This document shows positions 63,935 to 64,000 of a DNA stretch of 64,000 nt, piece after piece. The position numbers were made by a program, and so were the translations under genes. Under the pieces are notes generated by a model. The model was not told the DNA's origin and did not search any database. It saw only the letters and a program-made list of their open reading frames with translations. The DNA lies in NCBI GenBank assembly GCA_018806915.1, contig JAGKQI010000096.1:1488001-1552000 (forward strand). Reading direction: 5' to 3'. Source of the stretch: Phytophthora colocasiae (taxonomy: Eukaryota > Oomycota > Peronosporomycetes > Peronosporales > Peronosporaceae). Numbering within the stretch: position 1 is the first letter of the stretch; every line of letters begins with the position of its first letter.

Positions 63935-64000
63935 AACAGAAATCAAGGTGGTTTTTCAAGCAAAAAAGTAAGCCAAGCAAATTTAAGTTTTCAATATGGA

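Overview
This window is nuclear DNA of an oomycete, most probably Phytophthora or a close relative. The evidence is short GT-AG introns of 55-95 nt, genes packed tightly and often arranged head to head, two secreted RXLR-EER effector candidates, an initiator-like oomycete core promoter, and a transposon set (copia, PIF/Harbinger, Crypton, Ngaro-type tyrosine-recombinase retroelement) typical of these genomes. No prokaryotic operon, CRISPR array, rRNA or functional tRNA was seen. The species cannot be named from the sequence.

Layout. 1-3.8 kb is the 5' part of a frameshifted copia retrotransposon (minus strand; it leaves the window at the left) lying against a decayed zinc-knuckle transposase remnant. 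4.1-40.0 kb is a gene-dense housekeeping block: an LRR-IQ protein, an ELM2/PLU-1-like/PHD chromatin protein, a mitochondrial stomatin-like protein, a SAM-domain protein, the mismatch-repair ATPase MSH2, a divergent partner that resembles the replication-initiation factor Sld3/Treslin, a NIP30-family protein, the ribosome-biogenesis giant UTP20, an EF-hand/IQ/WW protein and the APC/C subunit CDC16/APC6. Several pairs share short bidirectional promoters (ELM2-PHD and stomatin-like; MSH2 and Treslin-like; NIP30 and UTP20), and MSH2/Treslin-like has E2F-like sites between the start codons.

40.1-45.3 kb is a dynamic effector locus. Two paralogous RXLR-EER effector candidates on the minus strand are separated by a PIF/Harbinger element with matching terminal inverted repeats and a 3-bp target duplication. 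A small palindromic MITE, a tRNA-like SINE fragment and a perfect 37-nt palindrome lie around them. 45.9-51.5 kb returns to host genes: a PTEN-type phosphatase in six exons, a small coiled-coil protein and a large EF-hand protein. 51.8-54.1 kb holds an intact KH-domain gene and a decayed paralogue in inverted orientation.

54.5-64.0 kb is transposon territory: a Crypton (tyrosine-recombinase DNA transposon with a GCR1_C-like DNA-binding domain), then a structurally complete Ngaro-type retrotransposon with split direct repeats A1...B1-A2-B2 whose copies are identical. Coding frames in four transposable elements are broken by one-base indels, mostly in homopolymers, while host ORFs of up to 9 kb are clean; this points to real decay of the elements more than to sequencing error.

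Exon coordinates were assembled by eye from splice signals and reading phase; all products are assigned from motifs read in the translation, not from database searches.
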